Shown here one piece after another: positions 14,122 to 26,296 of a stretch of 64,000 nucleotides of DNA. Position 1 is the first letter of the stretch, and each line of letters begins with the position of its first letter. A model generated the notes under the pieces. That model saw only the letters and a list, made by a program, of their open reading frames with translations. It was not told the DNA's origin and did not search any database. A program made the translations under genes and the position numbers. The DNA is from Chionis minor. Its lineage: Eukaryota > Chordata > Aves > Charadriiformes > Chionididae. The stretch is taken from assembly GCA_013398295.1 (NCBI GenBank), contig VZSF01008892.1, positions 1 through 64,000 of the forward strand, read 5' to 3'.

Positions 14122-17100
14122 GTAAGTTGAATAAGCTTATTTTTTCCCCTTCCAATAGCGAGCTAGTTTCAAGTATGTGAAATATTTGTGAGGACGGGCT
14201 TCATTTAGCTTTAAGCTGCAAATAACAGTGTTTTGAGTGGCAAGTGCTTTCATTTTAGTGAGTTTATATATGCAAACTTCAGCTGTATGCTTGCCAGGGT
14301 TTTATTTTCTGTCTTTAAGAATTATATTTGTAGCTTAAATCGGGTTATGGATTATATCTTGTGTTTACATGTTGTGTCTACAGTGGTTTTGTTGTGGTTT
14401 TGCATTTTACTTCTTCAACGGTTTTTCTGTTTCTGAAGATGCCTTGTGCAGCTTGTCTGCTCAAGTATTCTAATTTAGGTATTTCTCCCATTTGTAATGA
14501 CACAAAGTTACAGACCCAACCATTCCTAAACACTTTTTCCCCACAGTAGTGCAGTAGTGCGTTATTGTATGTTAGAACTCCATTTGCATTACTGAAGCTC
14601 TGCTTATTATTAAAATGAATAAATTAGCCTGTAAAGTATTTCACTCTCTCTTGGAGTGGGATGTAGAAATACATGGGAGACTGAAAGCATGATTTGAAGT
14701 TCATGTCACCTGAAGGTCAGTTATACCATCTCATGACAGACTTGCATTTAATATGTGCAAGCAACATACATGCTAGATTTTCTCTTTAATTAAAAGATTT
14801 CTTCAGAGTTTCAAAAAGGTATCATTGCTTCAAGTCTGTCTCCATGACTGTCCAGAAATAAAATTCTTTAATAAGAGATGTGAACATAGACTTGGTAGAC
14901 CTTGACCTATGTAAACATAAACATTTCCTATAGACTCTTAGTTGAATTTTAATCCACATTTTCAAAGGTATAAGGAAATAGGTTTAGAATAGAAGGCTTT
15001 TTAAAAGAAAAGGAAAGGAAAAATAAAATGCTTAAATGCAGTTTTCCAATTCAGTTTCATAAGTTATTTTGATAAGAAATTTCAGGTGAGTCAGCAAAGG
15101 ATTAAAATGTACTACAGCATAAAAAAAATTCAATAGACTGCTCTTTTCTCTTTATGTCCATTACTTATGTGCATGTACCACAGATGCACACAGGCATAAT
15201 GAAATATTTATAATGTTGAACATACTTTCCTTTCTGTGAACGCCGAGATGTGCAGCCGGCGCTCTCAGAAACAGTACACACCATTTCTCCAAAGTGATTC
15301 TTACATATTAAATCTCCACTTTTAGATTTGATGTGCTGAGGGAGAGATTATTACAGTATAGTAAGAAAGGTAAAGTGAGATGAACGCTATGCTGTACAGT
15401 GTACACAGTGAAAGCTGATGCTTGGCATGTTGTTGACACAGTGAATTGAGTGTTTTAGTTGCCTACTCTTTCTGTAGGCAATGTTGCAGAAGTGGATCTT
15501 AGAATGGGACTTCAAGAGAAGGAAGGTGGGTGTTCCAGACACCGGGAATGACAAATGAGAAATCGTGAAAGCTTGTGGGAGAAGTGGCCAAAATGGGGCA
15601 TAGAAGCTGCTGTAGTTGGCAGAAGAATGCTGTCATTCCGACAGGAAACGGAAGAGTGATTTTTGCAAAAGCTTTTTAAAGTTTTATTTCCGAATCCTTG
15701 TTAAGGGATTTCTTTTTTTTCACCCTTGTAGCTTCACTGTTGATCATTACAACTTTCTGAGTTTATGCTTATGAAATCTTAAACCGTTATATACTATTGT
15801 AATATTATTTTTTTAAAGTTGATCAAAATAAATATATGGTGGTGATATTTGACATTGACTGTACACCTTTGATTGCTCATGTATAGCTAAATGTATATTC
15901 TGTATTACATGTTCCTTTTAGTATTTCATTTGGGTTACAGTAGATGAGATGCAAAGGTGGTAGTATTCTTTTAGTTTCCAACCAGTTTGTGGCTTTGAAA
16001 ACCTTTCCCAGTTGAAAATAACCATGTTTTCAAGTAGTCTTGCAACTGAAATTCTACTAAAGGTGCTGTTCTGTATATGAGAACACAATAAATATATTGA
16101 CTGTGTTGTTATTTGGATAACACTTAGTATTGACAGACAAAAATAAAGTTGCTTAGAATTTTCTCTGAGTAAGTTAATAAAGACTAATATTCAAAACCTG
16201 GATCCAGTTTTATGAACACCTTGGGGGGAGGGGGGAACTTCCAGCATTATAGATCTTGAAACACTTTGAATCCTTCTGGCTTCACATTTATATTGAAATG
16301 GAGTAGGTAAATGTAGGGGGAAAATAAAGGTAGATGAAACTTTGGGGAAAGGTGTAAGTCACTTTTATATTCAGAAAATCCAACTGGTAATAGGAAGATT
16401 AAAATGTAGCATACACAATCTCTTTGTAAGCTTACTGCAAAAGGGCAGTGTTTATGCCTTCTATTATAGTAGAATTGTCTAAACAAGGTGCAGTTTCACT
16501 GCAATTTAAATTATTCCTCTTTCATTTTCAGTTTCTTGTATGTCTTTCCTGAGAACAGGTAAAATTAATGTGTTTGAAGTTTTAGCTACAAACCCGTAGA
16601 AAATGAGTTAAACATTAATATTTTTTTTTCTCTGGTATATCAGATGTACACACAAATCACAAGTCCTTAATTTATGCTTCATTTATCCGCTAGAGTTCTT
16701 TAACCCAAAATAGAGTGGTTTGGAGGGAAGCCCTCTGTTAATGGCCTCCTTAGATACTGCTCTTTGGGAAGGGCTAAAGCTTGTTTAGTATTTACCCTTC
16801 TACTGGGCTTGACTAGCTGTTTTTCTGTTTTTCACTTTGTTGAAGTCATACTGATTCTGGCCTTAAAAGTTGCTACTTTCCAGGGAATTGTTACTACATG
16901 TATGTATGTATGCTCTAAACAGAGGAACATACAGAGGGGTGAAATCTTCTTAAAATTTAGAGTAAGGACTATTCCTGCAAGCCCATTATTTTGTATAAAC
17001 TGTGGAATCTATTTGTCACTTTACTTTTATGGTAGGACTTCGGTCCTTGTGAAGAGACATTGTCTTCAGGTGAATGTGATGACTTGCACACAGATTGGGT

Positions 17101-20100
17101 TGGGAGCTTTTCAGCTTTCTGCCTGAACACCTGAGGTGGAACTTTTAATTTTTTTTCAAATTATACTAGGAAGTAGTTCTTCACTCATTAAGTGAAAAAA
17201 GAATTTAGAACCTATCTGAAAAATATATGAAAAAATAGTTTATGCCTTTTATTAAACAATTTTCATAGCACTTACTGAAGTGGTATCCTTGTGACTTGGT
17301 GCTTTCACTAATTTGAATTTTAAAAGAATTTCCTTTACACAAAGCTAAAGTGAATTAAGGCTGCTCAAGTCCTGTCTTAAGTTTTGAAGACTTGTTACAA
17401 GTGGGAAGAAGTAGCAACAAATAGTTTGGGACATGTTATTTTCACTTCAGAGCCTCAGTGTAGCTACAAACCTAAAAGCCCTCGTGTAACTTACCTGTTT
17501 TTTCACTATGCAGTTCTAGACAGTCAGGACTGATGTGATAATTGAAATGGAAAAGTTGTGTGTTACTTGTGTGCAAGTGCTTCCAAAATCATATGGATGG
17601 TGTTTGGGTCTCTTGTTTTAGGCACAAAATTACCGTTCCTTAGATGCAGTTAGGTCTTACTCAAGCTATCTAATGCTTCCTTTTTACTAAATGAGTGGCT
17701 ATGCCTTGAGTCATCACAAACCTGGCAGTGGGAAGTTGGGAAGTGGAACAGAGTAAATCCATGAATGCTCTGTCTATGAATTTTGCTGTGCTTAGGGTCA
17801 GTGTGTGAGAACCAGGTCAATAATCCTTTGGCAAAGAAATCGGATCTTTTACAGAACTTTCAGAAAATAGAACTGGTTAAGAAAGTAGTTTGCCTTGAAA
17901 CAAATGTAACTTAAATTAACAACAAGATGCACAATGTGCCCACAAAGTAATTGCAGAGCTAATTTGTGGCCAGTTTGACCAACTTAATTGAGCTGTCTGT
18001 GCATTCAGCAAAATCCTTGTGAGGAAAAGGGTACATGTATTTTTATTTGAATAGAGTGACAGTGGTATAAAGTGGTAACTCAAAGCCTTCATAAGCTTTT
18101 GAACCTACTGTCTTCAAATGAGCAAAAAAAAAAAAAGACAATGTGCTTTGAGAAAAGATGGGACCTGTTTAGTCTGAACTTTTTCATTTCTCATGTATAA
18201 GAATGTAAGAAGTGCTTTACAAGGTTTGACCAGTCTAGCCCAATCCATTGGAGATGCCTATGAGAGAATGTAACATCTGGGCATCTTCTGTTGTTATGAA
18301 CTGCAGATACAAATGTGATAGTAGACAGACATTCCTTTTAATGAAGATTTGCCCAAATTATGAGGAAAGTTAGAATTTTTTTCAATGAATGCTCTTTCCA
18401 TTTCTTGGCCCAGTTCTTTACTGTTCATTTTCTCTCCCAGTTGTTCAACAGGTGACCGAGTACTAATTCTCTGATTTGCACTTCTAATGGGTTAGTTTGC
18501 TGAGCTTATTCTCTTTTCTGAAAAATGTTAATATTTTATCTTAATTCTGGACTCTCAGTTGAGACCTGATGTTCTTTTGCAGCTCAGTTCTTTCAAAGTG
18601 TGGCTTCTTGTGAAGTCAAACGTATTTAACAATTGGGGCGAGTAAGATCTAGCCTGGAGATGAGATTTGGCTCATTGCAACTATTAATCTAGCGCCCTGG
18701 CACTACCTTTCCTGAAGTTGGAGGTCCTCAGATTTGGGTATTGAGCACAGCGAAATAGGTTATTGATTCTGGGAGCCTGCTTTCTTCCATCCTGATGCAG
18801 TAGAAGCAAGTCTGTGATGGGTCAAATTCAGATGTCCCTCTGTCGTGAGACAGTTGCGTGAAGGCAGACGCTAGTGGGTTTGTCTTGTAATGGACATGAT
18901 GGTGGTGATACAATAAAGAGGTGGTCAGAAGCTGTTACCAACGTCTTTTACTGTGAACTTCCATTAAAGTAACTTATGAAGAACTTAAAACGTTTACCTA
19001 ACTTAATGTGGTTTGAAATATATGGCCTTATAAAGAACTGCTACTTTTACAGGAGATAAAACCTGGAAACAAGACTTAGCTTACCATGGAGACAGAGATC
19101 CAGAATCTTGCCAAGTTAGGGAAACTAAATGTGGAAGGGTTTAATCAGTCTTCTGAAGACATCTTTGGCTTTAGGGCTGCTGAACACTGTCATTCCAGCT
19201 GGATTGTTGACTTTCTAATCCTTTTTTTTTTTTTTTTTTTTTAGGATTCTAATGAAACCTATGGTATCTTGTTTCCCAAGGCATCTTGCTTGGCATTTGC
19301 CTTAGTCATTGCATGAGAGTTTGGTAGCTTGGTCATAATTTAACTTCAGATGCTATGTATGGAGTTAAGTATTTAAAAATTCCCATGGAGTCCTCTTGTA
19401 TCAGAAGCAGTCACAGTATTCGTGCTAATGCTGGCTGGTTGAATAGAGCTACTGAACATCAGTGTAACTTTTCATAGTCTGAATAACTTTGACACATTTG
19501 TGGAGGGGGAAAAAGTAAACCTTATTTTTGGGGAGAAAATAGATTCATGCCTTGAACTGTAAATGGCAAATGAATATTTTCGTATGCATTATTTTGCATG
19601 TAAACTTACTTGTAGATTTGACTGAATAGTGGGGTGGTTTGTCCTGCCTTCTTAAACACATCGCTTAAGCTTTTTTCTTTGAAGTGCAAGTTGCAAAGCA
19701 ACAGACTTGCTTTTTACCTTCTCAGGGAGTGATTAAACAGTCTTTGCATCTTTTACTGAGTACATAATTTTTTTTAAAAAAAAAAACCAAAACAACAAAT
19801 AAAAAAACAAAAAAGCCAAAACCAAAACAAAAATAAACTTTCATTGAATGAAAATTGCAATGCCATTAATTGAAAACACTTGGAAGTACTTGCAGGGGAT
19901 AAGATTAGAACCAAATTGAGGCGGGTTTTGGGTTTTAATGCGGTATACCCTTTCAGAGCCTATTGTCATTCTACCTATAGCTTCCAATTTCATAATAAAA
20001 TTATATAGTATGAAGAAAGAACCGAAGACTTAGAATGCAGCTGTTTACTGTGTCATGTATAAGTTTGTACCTGGTTGGGTTTATCAAATAAAACAATACG

Positions 20101-21464
20101 CGATCAACTAATTTTACTTAAAGAGGAAAATGGGGTTTTATACTCTGTCACACAGTTTGCAAGAACTATATAACTGAATTAAAGTTATTTCACATCACTT
20201 GCTTTACAGTTTGAAATTATGTCACAAGGAAAGTATTTTAACTGTTGATGACTGTAGTATACAGTTTTCACTATGGTTGAGTATGTATTTAGATTTTTTT
20301 TATAGAACTGAGTGACTGTGGTAAGTGTGGTTTCTGTTCTTTATCTAAAAGGTATATTTTACTGCATCTCTAATTAAATCAACAATATATAATAGTTTTT
20401 GTATGTCAGCTTTACCATGTGAAGTAGTTCCTCAGACCAGATAATTCCATACATAAAATCATCTGCCTTTTCTAGAAGGGAGAGGTTATGTTTTCTTACA
20501 CAGTAATTCAGTTCACTGAACATATTGTACTGTAACATTGGTGAGTTACGTGTTCAGTGTGTGGTTTGGTTTTTATGGTGGAGTGGGTTTTTTTCTTAGT
20601 TTTTCATATGCAACTGGTTATTTAATTGAAATTAAAAATTTGGGGTTTTTGTCCTAGTTCTTAATTGCTTGTGCCTTTTTTTTGTAGCAGCTTTCAATGA
20701 GTTTTCAGTAATCTTTTGGCCCATTAATACACTCCACCATCAAACTGAATGTCTCTACAGAGTGAGAATTTCCTTTTAGAGTTTTACTTTAATAGCCGTG
20801 TTAACCTCATGTTAATAACGTCATTGTCATTCAAGGCAACATCTTGCCATTAAGATCTGGAATACTGCTGCCAACAACAGTGCAGTCCTACCTCCTTGTG
20901 CTTCTCAAGTGCCGGAGGAGGTGGGAGACCACAACCGTAAATTATGAAACCTGGAAGACTGACTAAAATTTCATTTATTTTTCAGTATTGTATTTCGAAA
21001 ATAATTTATATCAGTAACAATTTTCACTTGCAAATAAATACCCTGAGATTATAAGGCTTTCAAAATTTCTTCATTGATCTCTGATTTTGAGATTTGGAAA
21101 TATTTTCTTGTAATGGGGGAATTTTGTGAGCACTGTATTAGAAAGTGGTTTGGGATCTAGAGGAGGACAATAATACTACTAAAAAACTGGCAGAGTGTAG
21201 AAAAATCTGTATTTTTTTCATCTGTTATCTGTTGGCTTGATTTATTATTATTTTTTACATCAGTATAACACTTCTTTTGAGGCTGTGGGTCAGCTGTTTT
21301 ATTATTAAATAGTGCAGCACAGATGGCAGATACCAGAAATAAAGTAGTGCAAATACGAAATGATGCTGATGTTAGCACCTGTGAGAAACCCATCGTTTAT
21401 CAGGCCAGCTATTACTCCCAGACTTGCTTATTCTAACATGATTTGCTTTTGGGTGACTTTCTAG

Positions 21465-21643
21465 GGTTGGCTCGATGTGTTTTAACTTCAGCTTGCATTG
21501 TGTTTGAGAGAGTAGCTTTAGGCTATAAGTGCATAATAGAGCAGCCTTCACAGGAGTGTTGCTTTGCTGATTTTTCTTGGTGCTGGCGTGCCGAGATGTG
21601 CTACAGTGGCAGTTATGGTAGGGGACAGGCAGCTGTCCCCAAG
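21465..21643 (+). other. Exon-like patch in CNOT2 intron (unproven cassette exon)
   Basis: A tract ending in gactttctag precedes this stretch, and a consensus donor (aag then gtaagt) follows at 21644. It is GC-richer than the surrounding intron. Including its 179 bp between the phase-0 flanking exons would shift the frame, and frame 0 meets a TAA within seven codons, so it would act as a poison exon if spliced in. There is no protein similarity I recognise, and such pairs of sites occur by chance. Confidence 0.2.
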
Positions 21644-24600
21644 GTAAGTCGGGGTTTGCTTGGAAGAGGCAGGATGCTGGAGAGGAGGGGGGAGACAGGG
21701 ACCCCGTCAGCCAGCTCTGCTGCTGGGCCTTTTCGGGAGCCTGCAGCCTGTGTTCCTCAGTCTCCCAAGGGGGTCGTAAAATGCAGCGGTTTTTTCACAG
21801 TTCTGACAAATTTAGGCAATTGCTGGTGGGGTTTTTTTTCGAGATTTTTGACACTCTTAAATGAACTTCCTGCAGTAAACCCATCAAGAGTTAAGAAAAG
21901 CAGTTACAGTAAAATCTTGTTCATCACTAGGGGTAGGAAATCGCTGGATGGCACGTTACAGTTTACTGATTTTTGGTGTGACCAGTCCAGAAGAACTGGG
22001 CCATCTGCTTGGATTGTCAGTTGGTTTGAGTTTAGAAGCAGAATCTGATCAGAACTTCACTGTGACTGTTTGAGACTTGTGAGTAAAACGATGTTCGCGT
22101 CTTAGTTGACTGTCATCAACTCCGTCCTTCAGCCTGCCAGGACGGAGCGTCGCTCCTTCTGTACACCGGCAGAATGAAGTGCACCCTTCAGGCCACACAA
22201 GGTCTTGCTCAGTTGTCTCCTTGCCCTATGGGAGAGACAAATCTTAGGCCCCCTCCGTCTCCTAACGTGTACAGGGAAAGCGAATTGAAACAATCTGTCT
22301 AGTTCAGTCATACAAAGTTGGAATAGAAGCCGAAATCCCATGCTATTTCACAACTGGATTTTGTAGCTGTTAGCCACTGGCAACTTGATTTGAATCTAAA
22401 TGCCATAGTGTGAAGAGTGGATTTTTTTTTTTTATATGTGTGCAGCAAAAGCTATAGGTGTCAGAAGCTTGTTTAACAATTTCCTTGACTTGATTGAAGA
22501 TTATCAGTCACTTGTTTTAAAAAGCTGGTATTGTATACATACTGCTAGAATACTCAGTTCATTGACATGATCTCAGTAATTTAGTTTGGTTTTTTTTCCC
22601 CAAAAGTTGTTACAGGTACAATTGTGAGCATTTTTTCCTAGAATATACATATTTGGGTAAAGCTTAAAAGGTGGAAGAGGCATTAGTGACCTCAGGGGTT
22701 AGACTGTTTTAGTTTTTATTAAGATCATCATTCCTTTTGACTATTGTAGACTAACAAAAATTCAAGAGTAGCTTCCAGCCACTGTTGCAAATATGCTCTT
22801 GGAGAGCTGTTACATTTTGTGTGTCATGTGGCTAGTAGTCCAGTCAGGTAAAATAATGATTGCAGAATGCCAGAAGGACTATTTTTAATACTCCTAATAG
22901 CATTCATCTTGAATTTTCATTAACTTTGGTAGACCAAGTTTGAGTAGGCTATAATAGGGACTCAGAGGTTATGAATGCAAATAAAGGTCCTGCTATCATA
23001 GGTTAAGGTTTTGGCCAATTTACTTGTTTTGTTGTTGACCTAAATTGTATGGAAATAATAGAAAATGAAGACAAAATTCTAAACTGCTCCTTACTTAGCT
23101 ATGACGGAAAGAAGTGTTTAATACTGGGGGGTTTTTTTGGCATATAAATAATGAATTATTTATATGAGAATAAATGAGATTTGAGAAATGCTGCAGTTAA
23201 TCAGCCTGGAACAGATTCACAGAAATATTTATTTATTTCTTCGTCAGGCTTGTTATCTTTGATGTTCTAAGTATGTTATGACTTTAAGACTAGTTGTTAG
23301 GCTTATTGAATTTAGTACTTGGCCTTTATTATGGTTTTCTATAAAGGTTTCTCTACAAGTCATTTTGCAATTAACTTTTCATGTAAAAGGAAATGGCACA
23401 ATAAATGTGACCTACTTTGCAATGTTTCAAAAGAAAATCCAATTTCTAATAAGTGTTCATTAAATATTATTTGCCATTTCTTTTCTTTTAAACTGAATTT
23501 AAAAAGTCGAGTAGCACTCAGTATAGAAAAGGTGGGATTCTTTATCCTCTCTTTCCAGTAATCTAGTACCTCTTAGGTCTGTGATTTTAATTTTTTTTTT
23601 TTTTTTNTTTTTTTTTTTTTTTTTTTACCCAAGTTAAGGTTTTCATGCTGAGGTTTGTACCATGTTTTGCTTATTATATCACATGACATCACAGCAATTT
23701 TTGAATGCCCTGAACAGCTGTTCTTATGGAATCTTCTTTTTGGCTTAACTGTTTTGATTACCAGTCCCTCTCCCAAAGCTAATCATAGTTTTTGACTGCT
23801 GTTTCCGTCTTGATGTCTGGTTGGTTTGTGGTTGGTTGTTTGTTTGTGTTTTTCTTGTGTGCCCTTGTCATTGTCTCTGCTGAATATGTCTCATAACTTT
23901 TTAACACGTTTTTCTTCCACGGAATTACAATTTGCCACACCTTGCAACATGTTCTTGGATTTTTCAACTTGTCAAACTTGAATGTTTTATTTTTACCTCA
24001 AGATTTTACTTTGTCTTCCCTTTCTTAAAACTACTGGCCTTGTTTTATTAATGTTTAACAAACATTAGTCTGTAAGTTTGGGTGGGGAGTGTGCTTTTGA
24101 AGTCTGTGTCTCAAGTGTCCCCACTTTTGCGTGCTGTGGTTCGTGTTGCAGAGCAGTCTCGGTGTGAGTGAATTTGGTTCCTTCGGGATCAAAAGAGGCT
24201 GGAATTGATACTCCAGGAATGTACCGAACATATTCCTCTCACCAACGGACAACCAGTCCATGGCATCAGGTGTTTCAGTCACGGCTCGCTCTAATTAGAA
24301 ATGCATACAGTATGTGTGCTGGGCCCTCAGGACCCACATTGTTGTTTTACAAATGCACTTTTCTCTGGTGGCATTGCTTGCTGATTGAGATGTGGCCGGT
24401 GAACTTTGCTACCTGAGTGCTGAGCTGAAGCCACTGGGAGTTATTTAAAACGTTCTTTTGTTCACAGACAGTTCTTCACTGAGAAAAGAGAACTTTGGTC
24501 CAGTTTGGCGCATATTTTAGTTTTGGGGTTTTTTTCTGCAGGAAATTTTTGTCTTAGTAATTCAAACCTCTTGCTCATGCAAGTGTTGATGTTTATTGTG

Positions 24601-25189
24601 TAGTTGCTTACTGTCAAATATGTGCAATTTGTTCAAAATATGTGTGAGTATAGAGCACTCTGGGGTGATATTTCTGATACATTTTCTGATAGTCTACAGT
24701 AATGGGCTGCTGTAATTTCTCATGCCTTCTGTATGTATTCAAAACTAATAAATACTTTGTGATTTAAAGACATGGATGCTACTTTTGATACTTAGTGTCC
24801 ATTGTGCAGGTTGTCTTTTGTATTTCTGCCATCTGGATTTGGCCCCTATGTAGACAACTAGCAGATTCGGGTTTTAGGTTTGTTTGAGTCTTACACCTGT
24901 CTAGATTAAGTCAACAAAGCAATTTGCAACTTATCACAGTAAAAGTTATTTTGATTTGAATTCTTTACTCTCCAGTTGTAAAAGCTTGAAAAATCCCCTT
25001 ACGCGTAAGAATGCAGAAGTTCCTTTCCTTGAAATCATCCTAAAATTCAATCCAAGTCCAGACTGCTGCACTCAGCAAGCAGATATTTGCCCATGGGTTA
25101 GTAACTATGAGTACCATTGTCTGTTGTGAGCTGGATGGATTAGGTCAACTAATGCTTCTTCTTGCTCCAGGGGACAAGCAGCTATACCT

Positions 25190-25485
25190 AATGTTGATGA
25201 ACATCTAATCTGTTCTTTAAAAACATCCAGGGATGGATGTTCCTGTGCTTAACTGCCCTTAAGATTGCAAAGGGCTTTTATTTCCAGTTATTTAGCCTAT
25301 ATCTCCTGTTTCTCAAATTTATTAATACTTTCCATTTCTGCAGCAGCATGGAGAGTAGCTTATTCTTTTCCTCTTACAGCAATGACTGGAAGTCTGGTGT
25401 CATGTCCCTACCTTAGTTGCTGTCTCTCTTGAGTATGCAAACTCAGATCTCAATCTTTCTTCATAGATCATGCTTTATTTTATTT
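25190..25485 (-). mobile_element. Degraded ancient CR1-like LINE remnant
   Basis: Blocks along this stretch follow the order seen in reverse-oriented CR1 tails. In order: a 'ttaaaaacatccagggatgga' type segment, 'gtgcttaactgccctta', 'tggtgtcatgtccct', and 'ctcaatctttcttcatagatcatg'. The blocks are diverged and broken by indels, fitting an old copy of an early amniote or avian CR1 subfamily. It lies inside a CNOT2 intron, and the edges are approximate. The assignment is from memory of CR1 consensus patterns. Confidence 0.6.
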
Positions 25486-26229
25486 TTTTTTTTTTAGATC
25501 TTACTCTTCTCAAGAGTCACTTTAGTTTGTTGTGTTTCTTGTGTGATGTCTGAAAGTTGACAAAGAAGATTTTACTGGAAATACTTGGTAATACGTGACA
25601 TCTCCAAAGTGGGCATAATAGAGCAGGAAAGATTACTGCTGACATTTGTACATCTTGCCTATTTATATGTTATATACAAGCATAAAGCTAACTGTTAGGG
25701 AGCTACCTTACACTTTTAACATTGCAATTTTATCTGAAGTTAATATCTGTTTCTATATAGGTACTGCTACCTAGCCACTCATTTCCTAACTTTTGCTATT
25801 ATAACTGGTAACAGCAAGTGCAAAGTTTCATATTATTACATTGAACTGCTTGTATGATGCGTGTTTTGCAGGGGGGAAAAAAACCCTGTATCTGTTTAAA
25901 TAAGTTTTCCTTCTTCTGTAAAGATTGGTCTCTTAGCTACAGGGGTAGAAAAACTGAAAGCTTTTAGGTCTTCTGCCTCTATTCTGTTTGTTGCAAGTAA
26001 ACAAAAGTGGTTTTATACATGTAAAGTCATACATTTTTATTGATGTGTAATACACTGTTACAGTTGTTACTGGGCAGATATTTTGGGGAGTTTCTAAAAC
26101 TTTTGATGACTTGAAAGGAGTTTGCAGTTGGTGTTTTGGCTTCCTTCAATATACTGTTGTCAACTTTCAGAGCGAGATAGCACAATATCTTTCTGTCTTT
26201 AATAACCTTTTATTCTTCTTACATTTTAG

Positions 26230-26296
26230 ATGCTGGCATCACCATCAACATCAGGTCAGCTGTCTCAGTTTGGGGCAAGTTTATACGGGCAACAAA
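26230..26296 (+). CDS. CNOT2: CNOT2 coding exon, residues 58-80
   Basis: 67 bp coding MLASPSTSGQLSQFGASLYG followed by QQ and the first base of a Ser codon. It starts with ATG straight after the acceptor, but this is an internal Met, since the preceding exon ends in phase 0. It ends at gtaaga. It belongs to the low-complexity Ser/Gln/Gly N-terminal region of CNOT2. Confidence 0.97.

Larger units (their letters stand above)
14122..26229 (+). other. CNOT2: CNOT2 intron (12.1 kb)
   Basis: Large phase-0 intron bounded by gtaagt and a ttacattttag acceptor. It is AT-rich, with poly(T) tracts near 19222-19242 and 23591-23626 (the second contains an N at 23607), and an A-rich tract at 19768-19850. 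A degraded CR1 remnant lies at about 25190-25485. A GC-richer exon-like patch is at 21465-21643. No other gene was supported. Confidence 0.85.

Noticed and set aside
21443..22048. 201-codon + strand ORF in a CNOT2 intron
   Set aside because: No recognisable domain, ordinary intron context; a GC-richer patch explains the open frame. Only the splice-like borders inside it were kept as a weak finding.
26230..26232. ATG at an exon start as a CNOT2 start codon
   Set aside because: The preceding exon at 13999-14121 joins in phase and matches CNOT2, so this Met is internal (residue 58).
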